Shown: piece by piece, positions 25,804 through 34,129 of the stretch | Layout of the letters: each line of letters starts with the position of its first letter | Position numbering within the stretch: the stretch's first letter is position 1 | NCBI RefSeq assembly: GCF_900100395.1 | Contig: NZ_FNFB01000008.1 | Coordinates: 229,618 to 293,617, forward strand | Source: Nonomuraea maritima | GTDB lineage: Bacteria; Actinomycetota; Actinomycetes; Streptosporangiales; Streptosporangiaceae | DNA: 64,000 bases | Direction of reading: 5' to 3' | Notes under the pieces: generated by a model | Seen by the model: only the letters and a program-made list of their open reading frames with translations | Database searches by the model: none | Told to the model about the DNA's origin: nothing | Translations under genes and position numbers: made by a program

Positions 25804-26125
25804 GCGGGTCGTGGCCCCAGTTCATCAGTGAGTAGCGCCAGCGGCTCTCCTGTACGTCCTGGGAGGGGCGCTGGGCGAGGTGGCGGCGGATGTAGCCGAC
25901 GACCTTGGCCATGTGCGCGTAGTCCTGGTCGGTCATGGCCGACTTCCGCTTCCTGAGCAGGTCGACGATACGGCGGCCGGAGGCGTGGCCGGTGGACTCG
26001 CCGCCGTCGTCCTTCTGGCCGACCGACTTCGACTCCTCGGTCGCCAGCCAGCGCTCCAGCTCGGTGGCGGTCATGTTCACCGCCTCGCCGAACTCCGCGG
26101 CCACGTCCTTGTCGCCGCCCGTCAC
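25796..26125 (-). CDS. DUF3140 protein
   Basis: This 109-residue acidic/basic mixed protein has the DUF3140 pattern EFGEAVNMTATELERWLATEES, GHASGRRIVDLLRKRK and DQDYAHMAKVVGYIRRHLAQRP. It is fully soluble and predicted helical. Function is unknown. It follows the DUF2945 gene with a 4-bp overlap; these two families recur next to each other in actinobacteria (recollection, not searched). Convergent with ssuD. Confidence 0.85.
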   Translation of the reverse strand: MTGGDKDVAAEFGEAVNMTATELERWLATEESKSVGQKDDGGESTGHASGRRIVDLLRKRKSAMTDQDYAHMAKVVGYIRRHLAQRPSQDVQESRWRYSLMNWGHDPLK

Positions 26126-26355
26126 GAAGCGTCCTTGCGCTTGCGCAGGGCCGACGGCTTGTGGACGGCCTTCTTGCCGCTCTTGTCGCTGCGCACGACG
26201 TACTGGGGGTCGTCGGGGGAGGCCGAGACCGTGCGGCCGGCCTCCTTAGTCCGCTTGGTGACCTTCTTCTCCACCTTGCCGCGGGCCTCGGACCCGTGGC
26301 TCTTCCAGGAGACCTCGTCGCCGGGCGACGGTTCCTTCTTGCGCTTGCCGCTCAT
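26122..26355 (-). CDS. DUF2945 (HVA1/TUDOR-like) small protein
   Basis: This 77-residue Lys-rich protein starts at ATG 26355. GDEVSWKSHGSEARGKVEKK, TVSASPDDPQYVVRSDKSGKKAVHKPSALRK match the DUF2945 'hypervirulence-associated TUDOR' domain: a small beta-barrel of the GxxVxW-x(4)-G-xxxGxV type ending in a hydrophobic xVhKPsaLxk. It is likely a nucleic-acid- or protein-binding module (inference). The frame is open further upstream without a better start. Confidence 0.85.
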   Translation of the reverse strand: MSGKRKKEPSPGDEVSWKSHGSEARGKVEKKVTKRTKEAGRTVSASPDDPQYVVRSDKSGKKAVHKPSALRKRKDAS

Positions 26356-26453
26356 GCGACACCGGCTACCCGTGCCATGGCGGGTACGCCGCCGGTGAGG
26401 GAAAACCTTCTTTGCCGGCGTGGCACGTACGATGATCAGGTAGTTCGTCCTTA

Positions 26454-26463
26454 TGTCTATACA
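26454..26463. promoter_or_regulatory. candidate GntR-type operator before sugar ABC operon
   Basis: TGTCTATACA is an inverted-repeat-like site (TGT-N4-ACA) with a HutC/DasR-like core, 55 bp upstream of the substrate-binding lipoprotein gene and inside an AT-rich patch (TTATGTCTATACAG). It resembles TGTCCAGACA at 13890. The binding protein is unknown. Confidence 0.3.
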
Positions 26464-26518
26464 GCCGATGGACATTGGGATACAACCGGGGCGAGCCCGT
26501 TGCTCCTGGAGGTGTCCC

Positions 26519-27496
26519 ATGAGACGTGCCCCGATCGTGCTGGCCCTGCTGGGCGCGCTTGCCGTCACCGGCTGCTCATCCGGAGGGCAGAGCGCGCCGA
26601 CCGCCTCCCCGCCCGCCTCCTCCGCCGATTCAGCAGGGGGCGGGGAATTCGCCGTGATCACCCACGGGGCCGCCGGCGACTCCTTCTGGGACGTGGTCAA
26701 GAACGGCGCCGAGGCCGCCGGCCGGCAGTACGGCGTGCGGGTCACCTACCAGGGCGACGGCGACCCGGCCCGGCAGTCGCAGCTCATCGACCAGGCCGTC
26801 TCGCAGCAGGTCGACGGCATCGTGGTCTCCATGGCCAACCCCGACGCGCTGCGCGAGGCCATCGGCAAGGCCGTCGCCGCGAAGATCCCCGTGGTGACGA
26901 TCAACTCGGGCGCCGACTCCTCCAAGGCGTTCGGCGCGCTCACCCACGTCGGCCAGTCGGAGGACGTGGCCGGGCGCGGCGCGGGCGAGCAGCTCAAGGC
27001 CGCCGGCGTCAGCAAACTGCTGTGCGTGGTGCACGAGGCCGGCAACATCGGCCTCGACCAGCGCTGCGCGGGGGCCGAGGAGACGCTGGGCGGCACGGTC
27101 GAGCGGCTCCAGGTCGACGTGAGCAACCTCGCCGACGTCACCTCCAAGGTGACCGCGAAACTGCAGTCCGACCAGCAGGTCAACGGCGTGCTCGCGCTCA
27201 ACCCGGCCGTCGCCGTCGCCGCCAGGGACGCCATCAGGGACGCGGGCTCGCAGGCCAGGCTGGCCACGTTCGACCTGTCGGCCGACGTCGTGACCGCGAT
27301 CCAGGACGACGAGATCCTCTTCGCGGTCGACCAGCAGCAGTACCTCCAGGGCTATCTGCCGATCACGTTCCTCACCCTGTACAAGGCGAACCTCAACACC
27401 GTCGGCGGCGGCCTGCCGGTCAACACCGGGCCCGGCTTCGTGACCAAGGAGAACGCCGCGCAGGTGGCCGAGCTCGCCGAGGCGGGCACGCGATGA
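26519..27496 (+). CDS. ribose-type ABC transporter substrate-binding lipoprotein
   Basis: The 325-residue protein has a lipoprotein signal (LALLGALAVTGCSSGG, Cys near 19) and a periplasmic-binding fold of the LacI/RbsB type (Peripla_BP_4). It contains DSFWDVVKNGAEAAGRQYGV, QLIDQAVSQQVDGIVVSMANPDALREAI, VVTINSGADSS and ILFAVDQQQYLQGYLPITFL (cited in parts). ATG 26519 is preceded by GGAGGT. The ligand is probably a pentose-, polyol- or autoinducer-like compound, but the downstream hydantoinase-like/DUF917 genes raise the possibility of a heterocycle. Confidence 0.92.
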   Translation: MRRAPIVLALLGALAVTGCSSGGQSAPTASPPASSADSAGGGEFAVITHGAAGDSFWDVVKNGAEAAGRQYGVRVTYQGDGDPARQSQLIDQAVSQQVDGIVVSMANPDALREAIGKAVAAKIPVVTINSGADSSKAFGALTHVGQSEDVAGRGAGEQLKAAGVSKLLCVVHEAGNIGLDQRCAGAEETLGGTVERLQVDVSNLADVTSKVTAKLQSDQQVNGVLALNPAVAVAARDAIRDAGSQARLATFDLSADVVTAIQDDEILFAVDQQQYLQGYLPITFLTLYKANLNTVGGGLPVNTGPGFVTKENAAQVAELAEAGTR

Positions 27497-27512
27497 CCGA
27501 GCGTACGGCCCG

Positions 27513-28540
27513 ATGACCGCCCGCGTCGACGAGCGGATCGCCCCGGTCGGGCCGGTCCGCCGTCTGCTCATCAGGCCGGAGCTCGGCGCGGTCGTCGGAC
27601 TCGTGGCGGTGTTCACGTTCTTCGCCGTGCAGTCGCCGGTGTTCCGGTCGGCGGACGGCATCGCCAACTGGCTCGACCCGGCCGCCACGCTCGGCATCAT
27701 GGCGGTCGCCGTCGCGCTGCTCATGATCGGCGGCGAGTTCGACCTGTCGGCGGGCGTGCTGACCGGCACCAGCGGGCTGATCCTCGTCACGCTCGCCACC
27801 CGCTTCGGGTTCGACGTGTGGACGGCCATGCTGGTCGGCCTCGTCGTGGCGCTGGCCGTCGGGTTCGCCAACGGGGTCGTCGTCACCCGGACGAAGCTGC
27901 CCAGCTTCATCGTGACCCTCGGCACGTTCCTCATGCTGCAGGGCGTCAACCTCGGCGTCACCAAGGCCGTCACGGGCACCGTCCAGGTCAGCGGCCTGCG
28001 CCGGGCCGACGGATACGAGGGCGCGGCGGCTGTGTTCGCCGGGACGATCGACGTCGGCGGCACCTCGTTCCGGGTGGCCATCCTGTGGTGGATCCTCGTG
28101 ACCGCCGTCGCCACCTGGGTGCTGGTGCGCTCCCGTCCTGGCAACTGGATCTTCGCGGTGGGCGGCGACGAGCAGGCCGCCCGCGCGGTCGGCGTCCCCG
28201 CCACCCGGACGAAGATCGCGTTGTTCATGACCACCGCGTTCGCCGCCTGGCTGGTCGGCTCGATCCTGGCGCTGCGGTACACATCGGTGCAGGCCAACAT
28301 CGGCATCGGCCAGGAGTTCATCTACATCATCGCCGCCGTCATCGGCGGCTGCCTGCTCACCGGCGGGTACGGCTCCGCCGTCGGGGCCGCCATCGGCGCG
28401 GTGATCTTCGGGATGGCCGACAAGGGCATCGTGTTCCTGGGCTGGGACGCCGACTGGTTCACCTTCTTCCTCGGCGCGATGCTGCTGCTGGCCACGCTGG
28501 CCAACCGCCTGGTCAGGCGGTACGCCGAGGAGGTGAGGCA

Positions 28541-28544
<4 letters not shown>
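27513..28544 (+). CDS. ribose/xylose-type ABC transporter permease
   Basis: This 343-residue permease of the RbsC family (BPD_transp_2) has eight to ten helices. Typical motifs are [20 protein letters not shown] (near residue 70), [19 protein letters not shown], the coupling-loop [22 protein letters not shown] and [23 protein letters not shown]. It lies 16 bp after the binding protein and its stop overlaps the TTG start of the ATPase. Confidence 0.93.
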
Positions 28545-29296
<752 letters not shown>

Positions 29297-29904
29297 GCTT
29301 GGTGGAGATTTGACCGTTTCGGGCGGTCATCGAGATACGGGGTCAGGGAACGACCACCCTCGGCACGCCGAACAGGGAACACCCGGGGGACCACCATGGC
29401 CACGACCATCAGCCGGCGCAAGCGGGCGGTGAGACGCGCCGCCGTCGCGGGCGGCGAGCGTCCCTTATCGCTCACGCGTCCGGCATCGCCACAGCCGGGA
29501 CACCGCCGCCCGCCCGGTGCGGCGCTCACGCCGCATGCCCGGCCGCGGATGTCCCGCGTGCCGTGCTCGCTCACTCCCCGCTCGCTCACGAAGGTGCGCC
29601 GAGCGGCCTGCGCGCCCGGCCTGTCCGTACGGGTGCGGCACTGCCCCGACACTTCTGCCCGGCCCGGCGGCAGCACGGGCGCCACGCCGCTCGCCGGCGT
29701 GGAGATGTGGCTCGATGTGCGGCCCTCCCCGTTATTACGACCACGCCCGTCCCGGTGTGAACCGGATCGGGTGGACAACAGCTCCGGACCGGCATCCCTG
29801 GCGGGTGCGGCACGCCAGGGCGGCCGGTCCGGGCCCCACCGTCGGCGCGACCGTGACGCCGAAGTGCGGGCGGGGGATGTGGCTGGGGACCGGGTGAGGC
29901 CGGC
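29297..29904 (+). other. 608-bp stretch without a recognised gene
   Basis: No protein family is recognised on either strand. One frame (ATG 29396 to TGA 29908, 170 codons) is open and its stop overlaps the GTG of the next gene, but its codons are less GC3-biased than in neighbouring genes (three TTA, many CGA/CCA/GCA) and the product is Arg/Pro-rich. The first codons (ATTISRRKRAVRRAAVAGGE) look best. It may be a long leader, a decayed gene or a poorly conserved protein. Confidence 0.35.
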
Positions 29905-30840
29905 GTGATTCTCGGCGTCGTCCTCGGCGGCCAGGCCCCGGTGCTGGTCGCGGTCACGGACGAGGTGCCCCTCTGGCCGGTGGCGCGGGCCGTCGCCCGT
30001 ACGGCCGAGCGCGCCTGCGTGGCGCTCGACCTCAGCCGGTCGGGTACGGCACCCGTGGCCGCGATCCGCGTCGGCGGACGCTGCCCGCCGGCGCTGCACC
30101 CGCGCGTCGGCTCCGGCGTCGCCACGATCGTGCGCGGCGGACACGGCGTGACCGGCCGGCCGCTCGCGCCGCTCGACACCGAGGCGGTACGGCGCTTCGC
30201 CGCCACCTGCGGGCTCACCGACTTCGCGGTCACCGCGACCGGCTCACCGATGCTGGCCGACCACGAGCTGAAGGTGGCCGCCGCCATCAGGGCCGAGGTT
30301 CCGGACGCGCGCATCACCCTGTCGTACGAGTTCGGGCAGCCCGGCCTGCGCGAGCGGGAGGCCGACACCATCAGCAACGCGGCCCTGTGCCCCGAGGCCG
30401 GCCGCATCGCCGACGAGGTGGCCAGGGAACTGCCCGGCGTCCCCGCGTACTTCGCCCGGTCGGGCGGCGGGCTCGTGTCGGCGCACTACTTCCGCCGCTA
30501 CCCGCAGGCGTGCTATCAGGGGGCGGAGGCGTGCGTGCGACGCGGCAGGGCGGCGCTCGCCGCCGACCCGGCGCGCGTCGTCTCCGACGACCTGGCGGCC
30601 GCGTACGGCGCCACACTCGGGCGGCCGGTCGCGCAGGTCGAGCGGATCGTGCAGGCCAGGGGACAGGTCGAGCTGGACCGCGAGCTCCAGCGCGCGAGGG
30701 ACGAGGCGCTCACCCGCGTGGTCAGCGCGGGCGCGGCGCCCGGCTCGGCCTGGATCGCGGAGACGATGGTCAACCCGATGTCGTACCTGCCCGACGGGCT
30801 GTACCGGGTGCGCGTCAAGGGGGAGGGGGTGCCGCCGTGA
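29905..30840 (+). CDS. truncated hydantoinase/oxoprolinase-like protein without catalytic motifs
   Basis: This 311-residue protein aligns by eye with the first part of hydantoinase/oxoprolinase subunits: VATIVRGGHGVTGRPLAPLD, ITLSYEFGQPGLREREAD (family: ITLSHEIGxxGLLERE) and ISNAALCPEAGRIADEVARELPG. Full-length relatives have about 515 residues and two glycine motifs (DVGGTxTD). Here the N-terminal motif reads GVVLGGQAPVLVAV and the second motif is absent, so ATP-dependent ring opening seems lost. The GTG start has GGGTGAGG upstream; the stop overlaps the DUF917 gene. It may act as a scaffold or regulatory partner of the DUF917 protein (inference). Confidence 0.72.
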   Translation: MILGVVLGGQAPVLVAVTDEVPLWPVARAVARTAERACVALDLSRSGTAPVAAIRVGGRCPPALHPRVGSGVATIVRGGHGVTGRPLAPLDTEAVRRFAATCGLTDFAVTATGSPMLADHELKVAAAIRAEVPDARITLSYEFGQPGLREREADTISNAALCPEAGRIADEVARELPGVPAYFARSGGGLVSAHYFRRYPQACYQGAEACVRRGRAALAADPARVVSDDLAAAYGATLGRPVAQVERIVQARGQVELDRELQRARDEALTRVVSAGAAPGSAWIAETMVNPMSYLPDGLYRVRVKGEGVPP

Positions 30841-31868
30841 CCCTCATCGACCTGGAGGAGCTGAGCCGGTTCTCGGCGGGCGCGCGGCAGTTCGCGACGG
30901 GCGCCGCGGAGTCGTCCTACCGCCTCGCGCTCGACTGGGCGACGTCCGTGGTGGGGGAGGGCGTCGACCTCGTGCAGGCGGAGCAGCTCGAACCCGGCAC
31001 CCTGTGCGTCGCGGTCAGTTTGGTGGGCTCCACGACCGCGATGGGCGAGCACCTGCCCCGCGGCGACGAGCCGGAACGCGCTGTCCGCGCGCTGGAACGC
31101 CGGCTCGGCGAACGGGCCGGGGCCGTGGTGGCGCTGAACCTGTCGGCCGAGAACGCGCTGATCTCGCTGATCGCCGCGGCCACGCTCCGCGTTCCGCTGG
31201 TGGACGGCGACGGATCAGGACGGGTGTTCCCGCTGGTGGAGCAGACCACGTACGCGCTGGGCGGCATGAGCCCTGCCCCGCTGGCGCTGGCGGGCGGCTC
31301 CGGCCAGCTCATCATGCTGGAGACGGAGGTCGGCCGGGTGGAGGAACTCCTCCGTCCCGTGGTGCTGGCGGCCGGCGGGTGGGCGGTCGTCGCGTGCTAC
31401 CCGATGGCGGCCGCCGACCTCGCGCGGGTGCTGGTGCCAGGGACGGTCAGCACGCTGATCAGGGCCGGCGCGCCCGGCGCGCCGCGCTCGGCGGCGGCGC
31501 CGTTCGGCATGCGGACCCTGTGCCGGGCGCGCATCCTGTCCGTGGAGGGCAGCACGGGGCACGACGCCGAGGTGTCGCTGCCGTCCCTGCCGTCCAGCAT
31601 CGTGCTGCGCGAGCAGGAGGGGATGCGCCGCCTGGTACGGCTGGAGGCGCACAACGAGATCGTGCTGGCCCTCGCCGACGGGGCCGTGGTGGCGACCGTG
31701 CCCGACCTGATCTGCATGATCTGCACGGCCGACGGCATGGTCGTGGACGTCGACGAGGTGAAGCCCGGCCTGGAGGTGGACATCATGGTCGTCAAGGCCG
31801 CACCCGCGTGGCACACCGAGGCGGGCCTGGCGCTCGGCGGGCCGCGCGCGTTCGGGATCCCGCTGTGA
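30837..31868 (+). CDS. DUF917 protein (S-methyl-thiohydantoin desulfurase domain)
   Basis: This 343-residue protein matches DUF917: early VGEGVDLVQAEQLEPGTLCVAVSLVGSTTAMGE, VVALNLSAENALISLIAAATLRVPLVDGDGSGRVFPLVEQTTYAL (each cited in part), and late LIRLE-like LVRLEAHNEIVLALADGAVVATVPDLI with EVKPGLEVDIMVVKAAPAWHT. Family members occur with hydantoinase subunits. The GTG start overlaps the previous stop (GTGA), so both proteins are probably made together. The reaction is not established from sequence; a thio- or hydantoin-type heterocycle is suggested by context. Confidence 0.85.
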   Translation: MTLIDLEELSRFSAGARQFATGAAESSYRLALDWATSVVGEGVDLVQAEQLEPGTLCVAVSLVGSTTAMGEHLPRGDEPERAVRALERRLGERAGAVVALNLSAENALISLIAAATLRVPLVDGDGSGRVFPLVEQTTYALGGMSPAPLALAGGSGQLIMLETEVGRVEELLRPVVLAAGGWAVVACYPMAAADLARVLVPGTVSTLIRAGAPGAPRSAAAPFGMRTLCRARILSVEGSTGHDAEVSLPSLPSSIVLREQEGMRRLVRLEAHNEIVLALADGAVVATVPDLICMICTADGMVVDVDEVKPGLEVDIMVVKAAPAWHTEAGLALGGPRAFGIPL

Positions 31869-31881
31869 ACCGGGCGCGTCG

Positions 31882-33414
31882 ATGAGCCCGGCGCGGGCGA
31901 CCGGCTGGGAGGCGCCGGTCACGGTGACCGAGCTCGTCAACGCCGGGCCGCTGGCGGGGGCGCGAATGTACGGCGCGGGCGAGAACCAGGTGCGCGGCGT
32001 CCGCATCGTCGACGAGCTGGCGGTGCTCGGCACGGTCGCCCCGCACACGGCGGTGGTGCTGACCGGCACGGTCGCCGGCGGCGGCTGGGCGGTGGAGATG
32101 GCCATGCGCCGCGCCTGGGAACAGGCGGCGGCCTGCGTGATCGCGCCCTCGGGCGGGCTGAGCGAGAGCTCCGGCGAGGTCCTCGCGGAACGGCTCGGCG
32201 TGACTCTGATCTTCGTGGACGAGGACCCGCTGATCGTCGCCGTCCGGGTCGCCGAGGCGGCCTCCCGCCCTGACGCGGCCCGCATGCAGCTCGTCGCCCG
32301 CTGCGCCACCCGGCTCGCCGAGGCGGAGACGTCGGCGCGGCGCGTGCTCGGCATCCTGAACGCCGAACTCCCCGGCACCTCGGTCGCCTTCCTCGACCGC
32401 AACGGCCTGCTCCTCGCGGGCCGCCGCGACGCCGCCGGGCGGCCGGAGGGCGGCGGTGACGGTGACGTGGCCGGCGAGCAGGGGGGCGGGTGGACGGCCC
32501 ACGCGGAGGTGCCCGACCAGGAGGGCGGCCTGCTCGGGACGCTGGTGGCCGCCGGTTCTTCCCGGTCGCCTGGGTGGCCGTACGTGGTGCGCACGGTGCT
32601 CACCCTCGCGGTGGCGCCGCTCGCCGCGTGGGCCGCGCAGGAGCGGCTGCGGGCCGCACGCGAGTTCACCGTGCAGGCGTCCCTCGCCGAACGCCTTCTC
32701 ACCGAGGCGGCGGCGAGCCCGCCAGGAAGCGCCGCCGGGAGCGCCGCAGCGGCCGGGAGCACCGAGCCCGTCGGGGGTGCTGTCGTGAACGCGGTCGCGC
32801 TGGGGTGGCCGGTGCACGGTCCTGTCACCGCCTACCAGGTGCGGCCGGTGACGGGAGCCGAGGACGCGACCTTGGCGCAGACGCTCGTCACGGCCGCGCT
32901 CGGCCAGGTCCCGGTGATCGCCCGTGGCGGCGGCTGGGCGGGCTGGTCGGGGCTCGGCCCCGGCGAGCTGGTCGCCCGGCTCGAACGCTGCCTGCCCACC
33001 CTGCCGTGGCCGTGCTCGGCCGGGATCGGCCCGCAGGTCGCCGACCTGGCGGCGGCCGCGGAGTCGCTGGCGGGCGCCGAGGCGGCGGCGTTCATGGCGG
33101 ACGCGGGCAGCGTGGCCAGGGCCGACGAGATGGGCCCCGCCGAACTGCTCGGCGCGCTGCCCTCGCAGGCGCTGCGCGCCCCCGCCACCGTCGTGCTGCG
33201 CCCGCTGCTCACCATCGACCGCGACGGCACCCTGCTGGAGACGCTGGCCGCCGTCCTGGACGAGGGCGGCGCGCTCAGGGCGGCCGAACGGCTCGGCGTC
33301 CACCGCAACACCGTCACCACCCGCCTGGAGCGGATCAAGTCGACGGGCTTCGACCTGGACGACCCGGCCACCCGCCTGGCCCTGCAGCTGGCCTGCCACG
33401 TCATGCTTCGATGA
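31882..33414 (+). CDS. PucR-family transcriptional regulator
   Basis: The 510-residue protein has an N-terminal PucR-type sensor (residues 10-130, TVTELVNAGPLAGARMYGAGEN, RGVRIVDELAVLG), a GGDEF-like middle and a C-terminal helix-turn-helix (LLETLAAVLDEGGALRAAERLGVHRNTVTTRLERI, cited in part). PucR proteins control purine/allantoin catabolism and relatives often sit beside hydantoinase and DUF917 genes. It is last in the operon, 13 bp after the DUF917 gene, and probably regulates the upstream transporter and enzymes. Confidence 0.92.
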   Translation: MSPARATGWEAPVTVTELVNAGPLAGARMYGAGENQVRGVRIVDELAVLGTVAPHTAVVLTGTVAGGGWAVEMAMRRAWEQAAACVIAPSGGLSESSGEVLAERLGVTLIFVDEDPLIVAVRVAEAASRPDAARMQLVARCATRLAEAETSARRVLGILNAELPGTSVAFLDRNGLLLAGRRDAAGRPEGGGDGDVAGEQGGGWTAHAEVPDQEGGLLGTLVAAGSSRSPGWPYVVRTVLTLAVAPLAAWAAQERLRAAREFTVQASLAERLLTEAAASPPGSAAGSAAAAGSTEPVGGAVVNAVALGWPVHGPVTAYQVRPVTGAEDATLAQTLVTAALGQVPVIARGGGWAGWSGLGPGELVARLERCLPTLPWPCSAGIGPQVADLAAAAESLAGAEAAAFMADAGSVARADEMGPAELLGALPSQALRAPATVVLRPLLTIDRDGTLLETLAAVLDEGGALRAAERLGVHRNTVTTRLERIKSTGFDLDDPATRLALQLACHVMLR

Positions 33415-33445
33415 GCCGCCGCGGAAAGGGCATACCCTGTCGGAT

Positions 33446-34066
33446 GTGTCTGCGCCGTACCTCACCCTCAAGACCGTCGTCGAGCACGAGACGGAGGCGC
33501 GGCGCTCGCGCTTCATCTGCGCCGTCGCCCCGGCGGGCACCGTCGAGGAGGCGCTCGCGTTCATCGCCGAGCGCCGCCGCGAGCACCCGGACGCGACGCA
33601 CAACTGCACCGCGTACGTGATCGGGGAGCGCGTCCAGAAGGGCGACGACGACGGCGAGCCGGGCGGCACGGCGGGCACCCCGATGGTGCAGGCGCTGGTG
33701 GGCCGCGGGTTCAGCGACGTGGTGGCGGTGGTCACCCGCTATTTCGGCGGCACCCTGCTCGGCGCGGGCGGGCTCGTGCGCGCCTACGGCTCGGCGGTGA
33801 CCGAGACCCTCGACCGTGCCGACCCGGTGCGGATGGTCCCGGCCAAGATGGTGCACGTCACCGTGGCGCACGACCAGGCCGGCCGGGTCGAGAACGATTT
33901 GCGCGCCTCGCGCCACGCGCTGCGCGACGTGACGTACGCCGGCCAGGTCACCTTCGCCGTCGCGGTCGGCGTGGACGAGACGGACGCGTTCGCCGACTGG
34001 GTGGCCACGCTGACCGCCGGCCGCGCCCGCGTGACGGTCGGCGAGGACATGCACGTCCCCGGCTGA
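33446..34066 (+). CDS. YigZ/IMPACT family protein
   Basis: This 206-residue protein has the N-terminal UPF0029 (Impact) domain: RRSRFICAVAPAGTVEEALAFI, DATHNCTAYVIG, DDGEPGGTAGTPMVQALVGRGFSDVVAVVTRYFGGTLLGAGGLVRAYG (cited in parts), and a C-terminal DUF1949 ferredoxin-like domain (VTVAHDQAGRVENDLR). Relatives interact with translation factors or ribosomes; the bacterial role is poorly defined. The start is GTG 33446. Its last 34 bp are imperfectly duplicated just downstream. Confidence 0.92.
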   Translation: MSAPYLTLKTVVEHETEARRSRFICAVAPAGTVEEALAFIAERRREHPDATHNCTAYVIGERVQKGDDDGEPGGTAGTPMVQALVGRGFSDVVAVVTRYFGGTLLGAGGLVRAYGSAVTETLDRADPVRMVPAKMVHVTVAHDQAGRVENDLRASRHALRDVTYAGQVTFAVAVGVDETDAFADWVATLTAGRARVTVGEDMHVPG

Positions 34067-34107
34067 GGCGCGCGACGGTCGTCGAGGGCGCGCACGTCCC
34101 CGGCTGA
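34033..34107 (+). repeat. imperfect 41-bp-period tandem duplication of the yigZ 3' end
   Basis: GCACGTCCCCGGCTGA at 34051-34066 recurs exactly at 34092-34107, and the preceding GACGGTCG(G/T)CGAGG is also repeated (34033 and 34074). The second copy ends in the same TGA context, so it is a copy of the last 11 codons outside the gene. Confidence 0.8.
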
Positions 34108-34129
34108 CGGGCGCGCGCCCGGGCCGGGC

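Noticed and set aside
29396..29908. 170-codon ORF as a firm gene
   Set aside because: The stop-start overlap is suggestive, but relaxed third-position GC, several TTA codons and no fold or family argue against a confident call; it is kept as an unassigned region.
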